The notes under the pieces were generated by a model. The model was given only the letters and a program-made list of their open reading frames with translations. It was not told the DNA's origin and did not search any database. Of a stretch of 64,000 nt of DNA, positions 48,822 to 60,885 are shown in pieces (the stretch's first letter is position 1; every line of letters starts with the position of its first letter). This DNA is from Ephemerocybe angulata (Eukaryota > Basidiomycota > Agaricomycetes > Agaricales > Psathyrellaceae), in contig JAACJK010000110.1 of NCBI GenBank assembly GCA_013368325.1, positions 806,001-870,000 of the forward strand. The letters run 5' to 3'. Both the position numbers and the translations under genes were made by a program.

Positions 48822-51785
48822 ATGGATCCTAACTCACAACTTGGTAGCGGTGAGTGCCATTCGATTGCTCACTTGGCACTGGGCGTCGCATCCTTGGAAT
48901 CTCACTGGGCTGCCCATTCACAGATCCTATGCATGTGAACCCGAGCGGCACACAGTTCTTCTCAGGTGCATCGCATATAAGTGCTCGCGACATAACAGTT
49001 CAGAATGCTGGAAGGGATATGATCATCGTGAATCCTGCGCCAATCAGCAGCGAAGAAAGTAGGTGTGCTGTAGCCACGCTCGTGTTTCGGTTTTTGACTT
49101 ATATCTCATCTAGAGACCATCGAGGATGTGACGGCGTGGTTGAATGGTGCAAACTTCCGGGCTATCTATCGGCTATCGCTGGAGACTCGAATGGATGACA
49201 CTGGCACCTGGTTCATTGCGACATTCGAGTTCGGAGAGTTTGTGAGACAGAAGGGGACGGTGGTTTGGGCGACCGGACATCGTGAGTGCGGATTTATGGA
49301 TTATCACATCTGACTGAAACCGGGCCTGTAGCTGGGTCTGGCAAAACCATCCTCGCGTAAGTGTCAGTCTATTCATCGGTGCAATTCCAGATGTCTAAAC
49401 ACCTTTGCAGCTCTATTTCCATCGAGCATCTCGAGGTTAGGTTTTCCGGCCGATCTGACGTTGCGATATTATACGCCTTTCTCCGATACTCTGAGAAACA
49501 TACCTTGCTGCAAATCATTGCGGGGTTGCTGGCACAGCTCGTCAGATGTCATCCTGTGGCATTCTCTCATCTCCTTCCGACCTACAAACACGCCGATGTG
49601 CATAAAGATGAGCTCTCATGCTCAGACGCAGTTAAGCTACTGAAAAGCAGTCTGGGCCTGTTCTCAGACATCTTCATCGTGATAGACGGACTCGATGAGG
49701 TGAATGATACGACCAAGGATGGCCTCCTCAAAGTTCTTACCTCAGTTCACGCCAATATTTTGGTAACATGTCGACCTCTGGACCTTTTCATGCGTCGCCA
49801 TACACCTCGGGCGCTCCACATACCCGTTCAAGCACAGACAAGGGATATCGAGGTCTATGTCTCTGAGAGGATTAAGGATAGTACTAGACTGGCATCCATC
49901 CTTGCAGAGCATCCCGACATCGCGGAGAGGTTCACTGCGCTAATTCAAGAAAAGTCTAAAGGAATGTAAGAATATTATTGTTGTTACCAAGTGCGTACAG
50001 TATACTCATTGGCGCGAATTAGGTTCCTCCTGGCGAAGTTGCAGATGGAACTCGTCCTTGAGAGGTGTGCGACCATTGGGTCGCTCCTGGCTGCGCTTAG
50101 AACCCTCCCTTCTGGCATAAACGATATGTACCACCACACTATGGACAGAATCAGTGCACTCTCCGAAGAAGAGGTGTCGATTGCTCATCGAGCAATCCTT
50201 TGGATTCACCATGCTCGTGACGAACTCTCCCCCGAGGATCTGCAGCACGCCCTTGCATTCTCGTACCAAGACAACGAGTTTGTCGAAGACCATCGAGTTT
50301 CCATACCAGTCCTCCTCTCTATCTGCTGTGGTTTGGTGACAGTAGAGGATGGGGACCTCGGGAAAAGAGTTATCCGGTTCATACGTTGCGTCCTTTCCTC
50401 TTCATTTCTCAGACGGCATTTGACAAGGTCATGAAATAGATTACTCGACTCAAGAGTTCATGAAAGGCGTCACGTTCTCTGACCTCCCTGACCCCCACGA
50501 CTTGCTTGCGGTGACTAGCGTCGCTCGCGTTGAGCCTCATATGAGAATGCTTACAGTTGGACTGAAGTCGGAGGAATGGGGAAGCGGGGTCGCAGCAAGC
50601 TGGGACGAGCATATGGACCCCCTTCTGCGGTATGCACATCGCAACTGGGGACATCATGCCAAGATATGCGACAACCAGCACGGTTTGAACCCCTTTATCC
50701 ACACCTTCTTATCAAAATACAGCACCTACACCACTTCTGACTATCATGGTCACGTTTCGAAAGTGCTACCAGGTTTAAGCTTCGCTGCCGCCCACGACCT
50801 TGCCAACCTCATATCCTCAAGGATTCTACCATATGTTCCTACACACAGTGCCCCAACACCCTTCCATATCTCAGCGCAGCGTGGCCACACCGCTTGTCTT
50901 CAAGAAGATTATGAAGGAAAGACTGCCCTGGAGCGAATTGTGGCTTACGATGGGGAGACACTTACGAGAAACCGAATTCCTCAGGGTATTGACGGGAGAC
51001 TACTGGTCCACCAGATTATCAGAATCCTGTTGCAGCACGCAAGTCATGTCCGCATGGTGCCGACTGCCACTAAGCATGCTGAGGGTCTACCTAGTATCTA
51101 TCAGGTACGGGCATCCAGGGCTGAACAATCCCCAACTTTCGTATGCCTTGAAGAAGGCCACCGTCGGTACGAGGATGGGCGGACGGCATTGATGCTTCTG
51201 GTCGACTATCCTGTTACCCTGGAGCACCTTGTCTCTGTGAACCTGGACAACTCGGACTTCATCAATGCTCAAGACAGCGATGGACGGTGCGCACTAATGT
51301 ACGCCTGCTCCGGACAGGTCCCTGCAAGCACCAGCTTCTCAGTCCACGTTCTAATATCCCACCCTTCCATCAATATCAACCTCCGCGATAGGACTGGTAT
51401 GTCAGCTCTGGACTACGCGTTGTACTCAGAAAACATCCATGTTCTCAACCAGCTTCTCGGCCACCCGTCTTGGGACGCCCCCGCAATTCGCAATGCTGTC
51501 ATTACTGCAGTTCAAGAACTCAAAATTCATTCGAAGGCCATACAGGGCTTACTGGAAGCGCAACAGGTCCAAATCGCCTTTTCGAATAACAGCGCAACGG
51601 CAGACGCCACCCTGCTCATGGCAGGTCTTCTTCATCGAGCCGATTGTATGGATATACTTGAACAGGCGGTCAAGGAGTGCGTGTTTAGGTGTCCGTCCAA
51701 GGGCCTATTCCGCACGGTATCCGTCCGAAACCCCCATTCAAGTGGATTTGTTCGATGGTTTAGTGCGGAAGAGTGGCCGTATTAA
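48822..51785 (+). CDS. NACHT-ankyrin NLR-type STAND protein
   Basis: Fungal NOD-like receptor, a family linked to non-self recognition and regulated cell death. Exons are 48822-48849, 48924-49058, 49114-49281, 49332-49356, 49411-49965, 50023-50384 and 50440-51785, 872 aa. The N-terminal FFSGASHISARDITVQNAG block resembles the start of many basidiomycete NLRs. Walker A PGSGKTILA is encoded by a 25-nt exon whose first Pro codon is split by the intron. Walker B is IFIVIDGLDE (about residue 210). After KGMFLLAKLQ and the winged-helix-like HYSTQEF region come weak ankyrin-type repeats: TPFHISAQRGHTACL, EDGRTALMLLVDYP, DGRCALMYACSGQ and GMSALDYALYSENIHVL. The donor after exon 6 (gttgcg) is weak but restores frame. 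The repeats are few and diverged, and one more intron may exist around 51090. Confidence 0.82.
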
Positions 51786-53111
51786 CTCGCCCAGCCGACT
51801 TTCCTGCCCCTTCATCTCATCTTCCGAGCTACCAGATAGTCCCCCGTCACATATGGCGACGGCCTCCCCAGTCCCACTCCCGATAATCTATCCGGATCCC
51901 GTGCATTGATATAGCCGCCCCCAACTACGACAGCAGCTGCGTGTTCCGGGGTGGACGGGTGGTCCAAGTGCACGATGATCGTTGCCCAGGCGTCTGAGCG
52001 CGCGACGGCGGTGATCGTGAAATAGTCTGGGGCGGTGTGGGGAGGACTTCGCTTGTGGCCATGGACTGGTAGGTTGTGGCGTCGACCACGGTGGTGGTTG
52101 GGCAGAGCGTTACGCCGGAGGCACACAGGCGGGAGAGGGGCCCGATGGTTTAGAGGAAGGCGCGGAAAGGCGGTGGTGGTGAGAGTGACCTCTGAGGGCG
52201 ATGTTAGTTCGGGTTTCTAGTATAAAGGGCGAGTTACTTACTGCTAGATTTGCAAAGGAGGTGTGTGTGCGTGTGTTCCACAGTTGCAGAGGGGTGCGAA
52301 GATAGCAGGTTCGCGAAGCAGCATGTTCTGTGTACATTATCAGATAAAGTCAGATTCCTAATGCTGCACGATGCTCACCATGTTGTCGAAAGCACCCTCC
52401 CAATCTTTGCATCGTCACTTATCTTCCCGAATTATCGCAAGAATACATATCAGATAGTTCATAGGATGAACGGAACATCTAGATGAGATCTTGATTTCCC
52501 CATCACCTACCCTCAGATTAATGAGCGACGTTAGCCTAGATAATGAGCTGTTCATTGAGAGGTGCTGTGGCCAAATGCCGTTTATCCGCCGTGTCCTGTG
52601 TTGGGGAGGGGATGGCGTCATGTGCGATAAGCGCCCACCCCACGAGCTCAATCGCCGCATCGTAAGCCTAGCCCAAGGAGATGGTCCTGGTCTAGACACG
52701 TTCCCGTTAAACACACGTTCATTTGAAAGCGGCTGACTATCTTGCTCAGCAACGTTATGGTGTAAATGACGTGGTAGTGGACAAGACTCACTCTCCGGTT
52801 ACCCGTCCTATGGACTGTGAAGGGGTCATGAAGGCGGGAAAAAGATCTTATCCGGGAGATATGCATTGCTGGTTTGAGAGGACAAGTCTCAAGGGCCCAT
52901 TTCGTTCCCAGAACTGTTATTGGATGCAGGAACGGGGGGACTACTTAGACGCAAACTAAATCCAGTTTCAATCGATCAGTTGAGCTGCATGCCCTTAGGG
53001 GAAGAACGTTCAAGCAAGCCATACAATCTCAAAGCTAGCACCACAACAGAGCAGGCCTATACAATCATCAGTCACAATCCCTGAAATCGATCGCAACACT
53101 GACCACTACAG
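51786..53111. other. Intergenic with a possible decayed minus-strand gene
   Basis: On the minus strand, 51812-52060 is open with protein-like composition (DYFTITAVARSDAWATII, then PEHAAAVVVGGG), and an upstream piece at 52090-52190 reads in a different frame (VCASGVTLCPTTTVVDATT). With donor gtaagt near 52240 this may be a broken or unresolved gene. I do not recognise the product. The rest holds nothing supported. Confidence 0.3.
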
Positions 53112-53774
53112 CTACGGAAGGACGACCTGCGCCTTGCTCTTCGCCTCCTCCCGCTCCTTGAACTTCTTCTGCGATTCCTGCTGCTTCACGGCCGCCTTGA
53201 TTTGGCGTTGCCTCTTCCTCCTCCCTCCACCGCGCTTCGGTCCATCGATCTTGACCGGCTCCAGCATGCGCTTTTTACGCTTCGTGGCCTGCTCTGCGTT
53301 GCCCTTTTCGCGCTTTTTGTCGCGCTTGCGCAGAGAGGTCATCGCGGCCTTGAGGAGCGATCCATACGCGGCGTAAAACTTGGTGAGTTCCGAGGAGACA
53401 ACCTGCATTTGATGCGTGAGCTAGGGGTATCGAGCAGTTCTGGGGTCGCGTACCTTGGTCGAGAAGTTAGCCTTGCCGCCGTCCGTGACCTTCAAGATGC
53501 AAGGATACTCCTGCGTATCGCTCGACCCTGCGCTGTCTGCCTGCGCCATGGCCGCATCCTCGCCGTCGTGCGTAACTGGGGGCCATGGTATCAGACGTTG
53601 CTCGTCAACAGAGGGAACAGCACGCACGTCGTTTATGGGTGATCCATACCGAGCCCTTTTCCTTCGACGACTCGAATAGAGCTGCTAGCTGCCTTAGGAA
53701 CTATATATGACCGTCAGATACATTTCATGGGCGACAACTGGGGTACTCACTGTGTCGTGGTCGACGAGCTGCAT
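53112..53774 (-). CDS. SRP14: Signal recognition particle 14 kDa subunit
   Basis: Alu-domain protein of the cytosolic signal recognition particle, needed for elongation arrest. Exons are 53751-53774, 53628-53700, 53454-53575 and 53112-53402, 169 aa. It begins MQLVDHDTFLRQLAALF, then SVWITHKRLTHDG, a Ser/Ala/Asp insertion, YPCILKVTDGGKANFSTK, VVSSELTKFYAAYGSLLK and AAMTSLRKRDKKREK. The C-terminal third is a Lys/Arg-rich, RNA-binding-type tail, longer than the animal protein's core. It lies head to head with the siroheme synthase gene. A partial, broken copy of its 5' end is at 63.5 kb. Confidence 0.9.
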
Positions 53775-54041
53775 TTCATGCTCGGAACACAGCGATCAGG
53801 GGACCCAATGAGGTAGCTTAGCAATTACCTAATATGTAGCGGGTAATAAATACCCAGCTAGCAATTAATTTTCCTACATATATAATAATTAGTAATCGAA
53901 AACGCCGCTGTGGCGGAGTCACGACTGCGATTGCTAACGAGCACGACAGAACTTGCGCAGAACCAGAAATTGTGGAAGCAAACGACTATCTTATAGTCTC
54001 CGTTTTCTCAAAATGTCCAAACATACTCTTGACACCCCACC
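53775..54041. promoter_or_regulatory. Bidirectional promoter of SRP14 and MET1-like gene
   Basis: 267 bp between the divergent start codons. An AT-rich middle (ataattagtaat) is followed by cgccgctgtgg and the palindromic gactatcttatagtc. The block is largely conserved in the second copy (63646-63842), although the AT-rich part is shorter there. Confidence 0.6.
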
Positions 54042-56126
54042 ATGCTCGAATATCCGTCCCCCAGCCAGGGAGCCTCCCTAATTCTCGCTTTCCGACCCCG
54101 GAAAATTCTTATCATCGGTTCAGGACCCCTCGCAGCATCTCGCGCTTTCAGCGCCCTCGAAGCAGACTCGGAGGTCCATATTCTTGCTCAGGGTGGCCTG
54201 GAAGATGCATGCGACGAGCTGAAATGGCGCACATCGCAAGGGCAGGTAACGTTATCCAACTGGACGGCGCTTATTCCACCCAGCGAAAGCGCTTCCACCT
54301 CTACCGCTCAACCAGACGAGATTGCAGGCCTCGAAAGGTTCCTGGACGACACCCCAGGTATCTCTCTTGCCTGCATCACCGACACTGCGGTGCGGCCCCA
54401 CCGAAGAAGCAGGGAGTCCTGCGAGCGGGTTTATCGGACTCTCAAGGCCCGAAATATCCAAGTCAACTCGACTGACGTTCCCGAACTCTGCGACTTCACA
54501 TTCACCTCGACACATAGGGTTGCGGAGTCGGCTCTGCAGATAGGCGTGACCACGAATGGGCAGGGGTGCCGGCTCTCCTCGAGACTTCGCAGGGACATCG
54601 TCTCGAAGCTCCCACCCACAACCGCCGCCGCGGTTCGCAACGTCGGGCAGCTACGTTCGCTCGCGAAGGAAAAGGGACGCCACAGCTGCGATGGGGAAGA
54701 CGACGGCGGACACGACGAGACCGAAGGAGTCTCCGTCTCCACTCCCAACCGTCTCGCTTCAGAAACCAAACCCGAAAGCATCGACATTCCGGAGTACTGT
54801 GGCTCTACCTCAACACAGTCGGTCCCGCAAATCGGTATCGCTTTGAGGGGACAGGAATCGGGGCTGCCCACCACGACCGCGGTTGCCGTCCGCAACATCG
54901 GGCCACAGGTATCCCAGGACATGGACGACGATGGCCACGACGAAATCGAAGAAGACTCGGCCGTCTCCACCCCCAACCGCCCCGTCCCCACACGGTCCTC
55001 TACCGAAACCGAAACCGAAAGCACACGACGGCGCATGAAATGGGTCGCCCAGGTCAGCGAGTACTGGCCGCTGTCCAAGCTCGCCTCTCTCACCGCAGAC
55101 GACATGACCGCCCTCCTCGAAGGCCGTGTCCCAGAAACACCTCTCACCCAGTCCCTCATGTCACTCGCCCTCCCACCGACTCCAGCGCACAACCTCCCCA
55201 ACAGCAAGCGCGGCCGGATATTCCTCGTCGGGAGTGGCCCGGGGCACCCGTCGCTCCTCACGCAGGCAACGCACACCGTCCTCACGCGCCTCGCGGACCT
55301 CGTGCTCTCCGACAAACTCGTCCCCGACGCCGTCCTCGCGCTCATCCCCAAGTCCGTCGAGATCCGGATAGCGAAAAAGTTCCCCGGCAACGCAGAAGGC
55401 GCGCAGATGGAAATGATGGAGGCAGCCATCGAAGCCGCCAACCGTGGTCTCACCGTCGTCCGCGTACGTCTCTCTTTTCTACTATTTCTCACTTAACTAA
55501 CTTGTTCACAGCTCAAACAAGGCGACCCTGTGGTGTACGGCCGCGCCGGCGAAGAAGTCCTCTACTTCCGCGCCCACGGACTCGAGCCGCTCGTCATCCC
55601 CGGCGTCTCCTCCGCGCTCGCCGCGCCCACCTTCGCCAACATCCCCGTCACCCAGCGCGGCGCCGCCGAGTCCTTCACCGTCTGCACGGGCGTCGGGCGG
55701 CGCGGCAAAGAAATCACGCTCCCCGCCTACGAGCGCGCGCGCACCCTGGTCATCCTCATGGGCGTCGCGCGGCTCGCACAGGTCGTCGACGCGCTGGTGG
55801 CGGCGGATGCGGGCGCGCGGAGACAGGGCGCGGCGTACCCCGGCAACACGCCTGTGGCGATCATTGAGCGGGCGTCGATGCCGGATCAGAGGGTGGTGAC
55901 GTCGACGCTGAGGGATGTTGTGCAGGCGCTGGAGAGCAGTGGGGAGCAGAGGCCGCCGGGGATGATTGTCGTTGGGTGGTCGGTGTTGTGTTTGTATGGG
56001 AAGGGGGATACGGGGGTGTTGGAGGAGGGCGCGGAGAAGGGGGATGAGGGGAGGGTGGAGAGGTGGCTGGCGGGTGGCAGGTGGAGGGTCGAGGAGGGGG
56101 TCGATCCGAGTTGGGGCTTGTTGTAG
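54042..56126 (+). CDS. MET1: Siroheme synthase / uroporphyrinogen-III C-methyltransferase
   Basis: Enzyme of siroheme synthesis, the cofactor of sulfite reductase. Exons are 54042-55463 and 55512-56126, 678 aa. The N-terminal domain is Met8-like with an NAD-binding start (KILIIGSGPLAASRA) and TTNGQGCRLSSRLRR. The C-terminal domain is the SAM-dependent methyltransferase with LVGSGPGHPSLLT, GDPVVYGRAGEE, VIPGVSSALAAP, VILMGVARL and GNTPVAIIERAS. Between them is an unusual in-frame duplication: a first unit DVPELCDFTFTST..LQIGVTTNGQ..STPNR and a shorter, diverged second unit DIPEYCGSTSTQ..PQIGIALRGQ..STPNR (about residues 155-335). Large GC-rich antisense frames are shadows. A second partial copy ends the window. 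Confidence 0.9.
54480..55030 (+). repeat. Internal duplication in MET1-like gene
   Basis: The segment from about 54480 to 54770 is repeated in diverged, shortened form from about 54783 to 55020. Shared landmarks in order are the P-E-x-C motif, QIG, PTTxAxAVRN and GHDE, each followed by an STPNR end. Confidence 0.75.
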
Positions 56127-57380
56127 CTGGGGGTGGGCGATTTGGGACTTGTGTCTAACTTGGTGTCCTCGTCCACTGTGGCTGTGCTCATAGAGCGAAC
56201 TTTCAGCAAAATCTCATAGGTCCATTTTCCAACACCCTCCTTCATCGTGGCCCCGACGAGCAGAGGGACGCCATAGCATCCCCCTGTCGCCGGAGCCGTG
56301 AAAGAGCTATCTACGACAAGTACGCTATGATGCACGACAAGTACGATAGGGAGAGATGGACGCACAGCAAGCATGACAGGGAATACACTACGGGGGAGAG
56401 GAGCAGCATAACGAGGAACTGGTTGACCCTTCTGTTTCCTACCTGTATATATACCCTCCTGGAGGCTCTCTACACGTGACTGGGCCATTCAACAAACAAA
56501 CCCACTGCCAAGGCTATTCTGTATGTTCGCTTCCGTTGACCTGCATGTTCGCTTCCCTTGAAACACTTGGCTATCTGGTAAGCATCTCCCTCCCTCCGTC
56601 TCCTCCTCCTTGTCCATCCTCCCTTGCCTCTCTAAATTATTCTACACCATGCAAGTGCCAGTTGCACAGTGTACAGTAATTTAGTGCAGCAGAGGGACGG
56701 AGCACCCAACTGACCTTGCATTTCTGGTACCCTGCCATTACATCCTTCTCGGTTCCGCTCTCGCTTTCAGTGTCGGCTCCATCTTGGTGACATCCAATCT
56801 CGGTTCCAAGTCCTCGCTTTGCTGAGCTCATGCTTACCCTCCCCTCCATAGGATCTATAAGTCCGACTTCATGGCTGTTTGCAGCAAGTGTTCAGCATTC
56901 AGTAGGGGATTGAGAATTCATTCCAACTTCTAGTCCGTAGTCTTATCTCCAGATAGAGCTGGAGAAGAATGATTATGGCATCTCGTTAGAATAGACGGCC
57001 CAATACAATTTAGCTTTACTTCGGTTGCGGCATAAGCGCCTTGCTCGGTTTACCCGTGCGTCCACGTTCCAGCCCCACGGACCTCGTCACGGTTCTGGTT
57101 CCTCTTGGCAGTCTCCGCTTCGGTTGGCCTCGTCACCGACTCGTCACACCTTCGTCTTCTACTGTACCCACGACGTACTCCCACAACTACCCATTCAGCT
57201 GCTCTCAGCAGAAGAAAGTTCATACAAGGCTCTGAACCTTGGTACGTATTAGCATCCCACCATCGAACGTCTCCTCTTCCCCAGCATTGTTTCGATCGTG
57301 TTCTGTGGTCGCTGACTAGACTCATTTCTGCATAGACGTTGACATTCCCCGCTTGAAGCTATCACGTCTGAATCCCTCGC
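56127..57380. other. Intergenic, no supported gene
   Basis: 3' flank of the MET1-like gene and C/T-rich sequence. A partial inverted repeat pairs gtgccagttgcacagtg-like sequence near 56655 with itself. No gene is seen. Splice-like words begin near 57240. Confidence 0.35.
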
Positions 57381-58340
57381 CCTCGCGGGATTCATTTCTG
57401 TTGCTATATCGTGAATCCATGACCCGGAAACTCTACGGTAAGTGATACATTATTCCTCCTGCATCGCTGACAGACTACCAGCAGACCTCGCTATACCCTC
57501 CACACCGTGAACGTATCCCAGCTAGGCTTGACGACACCCCGCTCGCCGGAACATGTTCTATCGTGATTTCGCCGTTTCTGGACGTTTCACAAACAAGGTT
57601 CGCTCCCTACGCTTTCTCTATCCGCTTCGAGCTTCAAAGTACTTGCATAGCTAGCACAGCATCCTGAAGACGTCGCTCCACCTCGCTGAAGCCACCTCGC
57701 TCGCCGGAAGAATTTCTATTGCTACTTCGCCATCCTGGGTGGCGACAGGTGCGATTCCTCGACTTCGTCTATGATGCCCCCGCTCACCATGACCAAGGCG
57801 CGTTCCCAAGGCTGTCTCTATCCGCCTCACACTTTAAAGTACACTCCATAGCTGGGGATACGTCTCGAAGAAGTCGCCTCCCCGAAGCCGCCTAGCTCAC
57901 CGGATGAATTTCTATAGCTACTTCGCCATCTTGGGTGGCGGCAGGTGCGATCCATCGGCGTCGTTATGCCACAGCTTACCTTTATATTTTCCAGTTCGCC
58001 GGAAGAAAATACGTTGCGACTTCGTCATTCCGTGCATTGGCAGGTGCAACTTTTAACTTTCGTTCACTTGCTCATCTTCACGCTTCCAGCACTGCACCAT
58101 AATTCTCCTTTACCGGACCCACCAGACACCGATTCCCGACTTCATCATCCCGTTGGTAAGTCAGAGCTGGTTGAAATCTCGCCCTTCGCAGTCGTTCACT
58201 GATCTTCTTACGCCAGATAATGCCCGTTTGACGTTCTCGGGTCGTTCCATTGCCTCGGTTCTCTTACAGCCTTCGCCCCGCTCGCGGGAAACATTTCTGT
58301 TGCGACTTCGTCATCCCACACGGTGTGGCAGGTGAGCTCA
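57381..58340 (+). repeat. SPEE-like exon-module array, plus strand
   Basis: Six diverged modules start near 57386, 57538, 57691, 57894, 57991 and 58276. The better ones encode SPEEFLLLLRHPGWRQ (57691), SPEENTLRLRHSVHWQ (57991) and SRETFLLRLRHPTRCG (58276), and end in (g)gcag directly before a gtg/gta donor-like word. The copies at 57538 and 57894 have stop codons. Modules 3 and 4 sit inside a larger tandem repeat (57617-57770 and 57816-57965, about three quarters identical). Confidence 0.55.
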
Positions 58341-60870
58341 TCTCTTCGGCTCGTCCTTCGCTCATCACTCACAACGTCCTTCAGATTAAGCTTTTAGAGG
58401 GCAAATATACCGCCGGTACGTTATTTTCATCTATTCCAACACATCTTGAGCGCCCTGACGCTGTTACCCAGATAAGTACTCGGATCGAAACTCGCGGTCT
58501 CGGCATTTACACCGTCGGTACGTCATGCTCTCATCGTACACTACCACAGGTAATCACAATTTGCTCACCAAAGGAACTCCCATACAGTCTTCGCCAAGAA
58601 TGCGCGCGTCGTGTTCCGTCAGCCCCAACCCTTGGTGGTCCGAATTCCCAGACGGACGCGACCGATGCCCCGAGCATTGACACGCCAAGCTCGCAGCAAG
58701 CCGTGCCTTTGCTGGTTCATTGCAAGGCTCACAGACTCCGACGCGAGATTGGAAACCGAACCGAATAGATAGACGAGGACTGACGTATGTACGTGATCCG
58801 CAGGCACGCTGGGAGCGCCCACCGATCCCGAATGGTGCGCGAGCCCAATTTGGGCGCCTATTTGCAAGGAGCCGCTGTGTGAATGTCGGATGGATATTCG
58901 GCCACGAATAGCTGCGGAGGTGATAGAGTGGATCCAGGGCATAGATGGGCTTGTCGCCTGGCCTCGTATACGCGTGTACGCACGCACTGGCAGTGCCGCA
59001 GGTGCCGGCGTAACGGTATACACCACCGTGAGTCCGTGGCCGTTGACGCAAATCACCGATTCAATAGTTAGTCACAGACGGTCATCCACCTATACCAGAC
59101 ATAGTACTTATTTAACTCAATGAAAAGCACAGTATATATATTCTCTGCTTACCTTGTGTCTGAAAACACTGTCAGTTTCCTCAAAGTTAGACGGTTGCAC
59201 TGGGTGATGTCAAATTTGTCTATGTGACGACGAAGGTTCCCTTCACTCGGGGATTCATATGTTAGACCGATAGCGACGGACACCGCCCATCTCTCCGGGC
59301 TACGATGCTGTAAGTCCTCGAAACAGACGGGAGCGCGAACATCGGTCATCCACCGTGACGTTCTTCCGTCACTTACCTTCACTGATCTCCAAGCTCGCCT
59401 CCCCGATTACGCACTCCACGCACCCATATATCGCAGATAGAGATGTATATGAGCTCCAACCTACTCAGCCAATCCATTGCAGGTTTGCAGCAAATTGGCC
59501 CAACTGTCTCAAACCACGATGGGAGCGGGCACAGTGAGTACGTCTGGACTCTGAACTCTGTGCTTCAAACCCAAATCGCAACATCTCACATGTCTGGATG
59601 TAGATAAGCACGTACGTACGTACCTATATCGCTTCCTTATGCCAAGCCCAGACCCACAGTTATGACACCCGGCGGTCAACCTGAGTTGGAGATCCGAAAT
59701 TGAACCAGGCAATGGTTCAAAGAAACAGATTTACTATTCAGTCACATTCCAGAGCATTTGGGCTGACTGGGGCATGTATGGAGTACCCGACACACTATTA
59801 GGTGTGTGGGAAACAATATTATCTCCGCCAAGTCACGGAATTCTCGCCAAACGAACACAGGATCTACAAAACGGCGCGTGAGCGCTTAATGATGGTTGGG
59901 CGCTTATTGCTCGAAACGCGCACCACACCGCGATCCCCAGCCAGATCGACCTGCAAAACTCATACTACCCCTTCTAAGGTTGGGGCGTATGGATGAAACC
60001 TTTTGTACCACCGATCCTCCTCCCCAAGAGTCAACACAGCTCACCTCAAGCATTGCATCCCATACCTCCATGTCCCTCTCGCCATTCCCCACTTCCGCCG
60101 AACGAACGCTTCGCATGCTCAGAATAGATACCGTGGGTACCGAGCTGTGTGTGACAGGCATCCTCGGGAGCGAGGATGAAATTTGCGCGAAGCTATGGTG
60201 AGCTCGGCAGGGAATTGCAAGAATATGGTGAATGTATGTGTTTACGGCGCGTATGCAATCGTTCTGCGTTGTTTCGTGGGTTGGAATGCTCGCAGATGCC
60301 TGGGTATCTCTTGGCGCGCTATTTGGAGAGAGATTGTGTCAACTATGGTGAGAGGGATTTCTGGTGTTGCGCGCTCTTCGTCGAGATCTGGACTTGCACG
60401 CAAATACGTCGATACCTCTAGATACGCATATTATGTACTTTCGGCGTGGGTACAACCATTCGTACTGCGCCCTCCATAGTACCCCCTAAGCACAATACAA
60501 CGTACCAGCTACCAACTCGTCGTCTCGCTGTCCAGCAGTCCAAGGATCGAAACAGCTGCAATTCGACCATCCTCCCGCTCCCCGTCCTCCCTTCTTCGCA
60601 TGTTCGCACCCGTACGACACACGGACATCCATTCGGCTCCGGGTAGTCTTGGCATGCTCAAAGATGCACCTCCTTGACAGATCTTCGCACTCTAGCGCGG
60701 TTGCGTAGGGATTGGATTGAGCTCTGGTACGGAATAACGAGCGCAATGCGAGATAAGTGCAAAAAAGAATCTATTCATAGTTCCTCGGGCGTACGTAGTT
60801 TACATGTTCGTACGTACGGTGGAGGCGGAGATCGTGGTCAATCCGCCGAGGGTCTAGATTCGGATGGAGG
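58341..60870. other. Gene-poor region
   Basis: No supported gene. Splice-like words continue to about 58560, for example gccggtacgtta and gtcggtacgtca. Later sequence has only short open frames and a few cgtacgtacgtac runs (59612, 60809). Confidence 0.35.
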
Positions 60871-60878
60871 GAGGAGAG

Positions 60879-60885
60879 TATAAAA
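60879..60885 (+). promoter_or_regulatory. TATA-like box before module array
   Basis: TATAAAA is followed by a long C/T-rich tract, the same layout as at 116-122. Confidence 0.35.

Noticed and set aside
54431..55867. Long open frames (353 codons on -, 433 codons on +) inside the MET1-like gene
   Set aside because: They overlap recognisable siroheme synthase coding sequence and are Arg/Pro/Ser-rich shadows caused by high GC.
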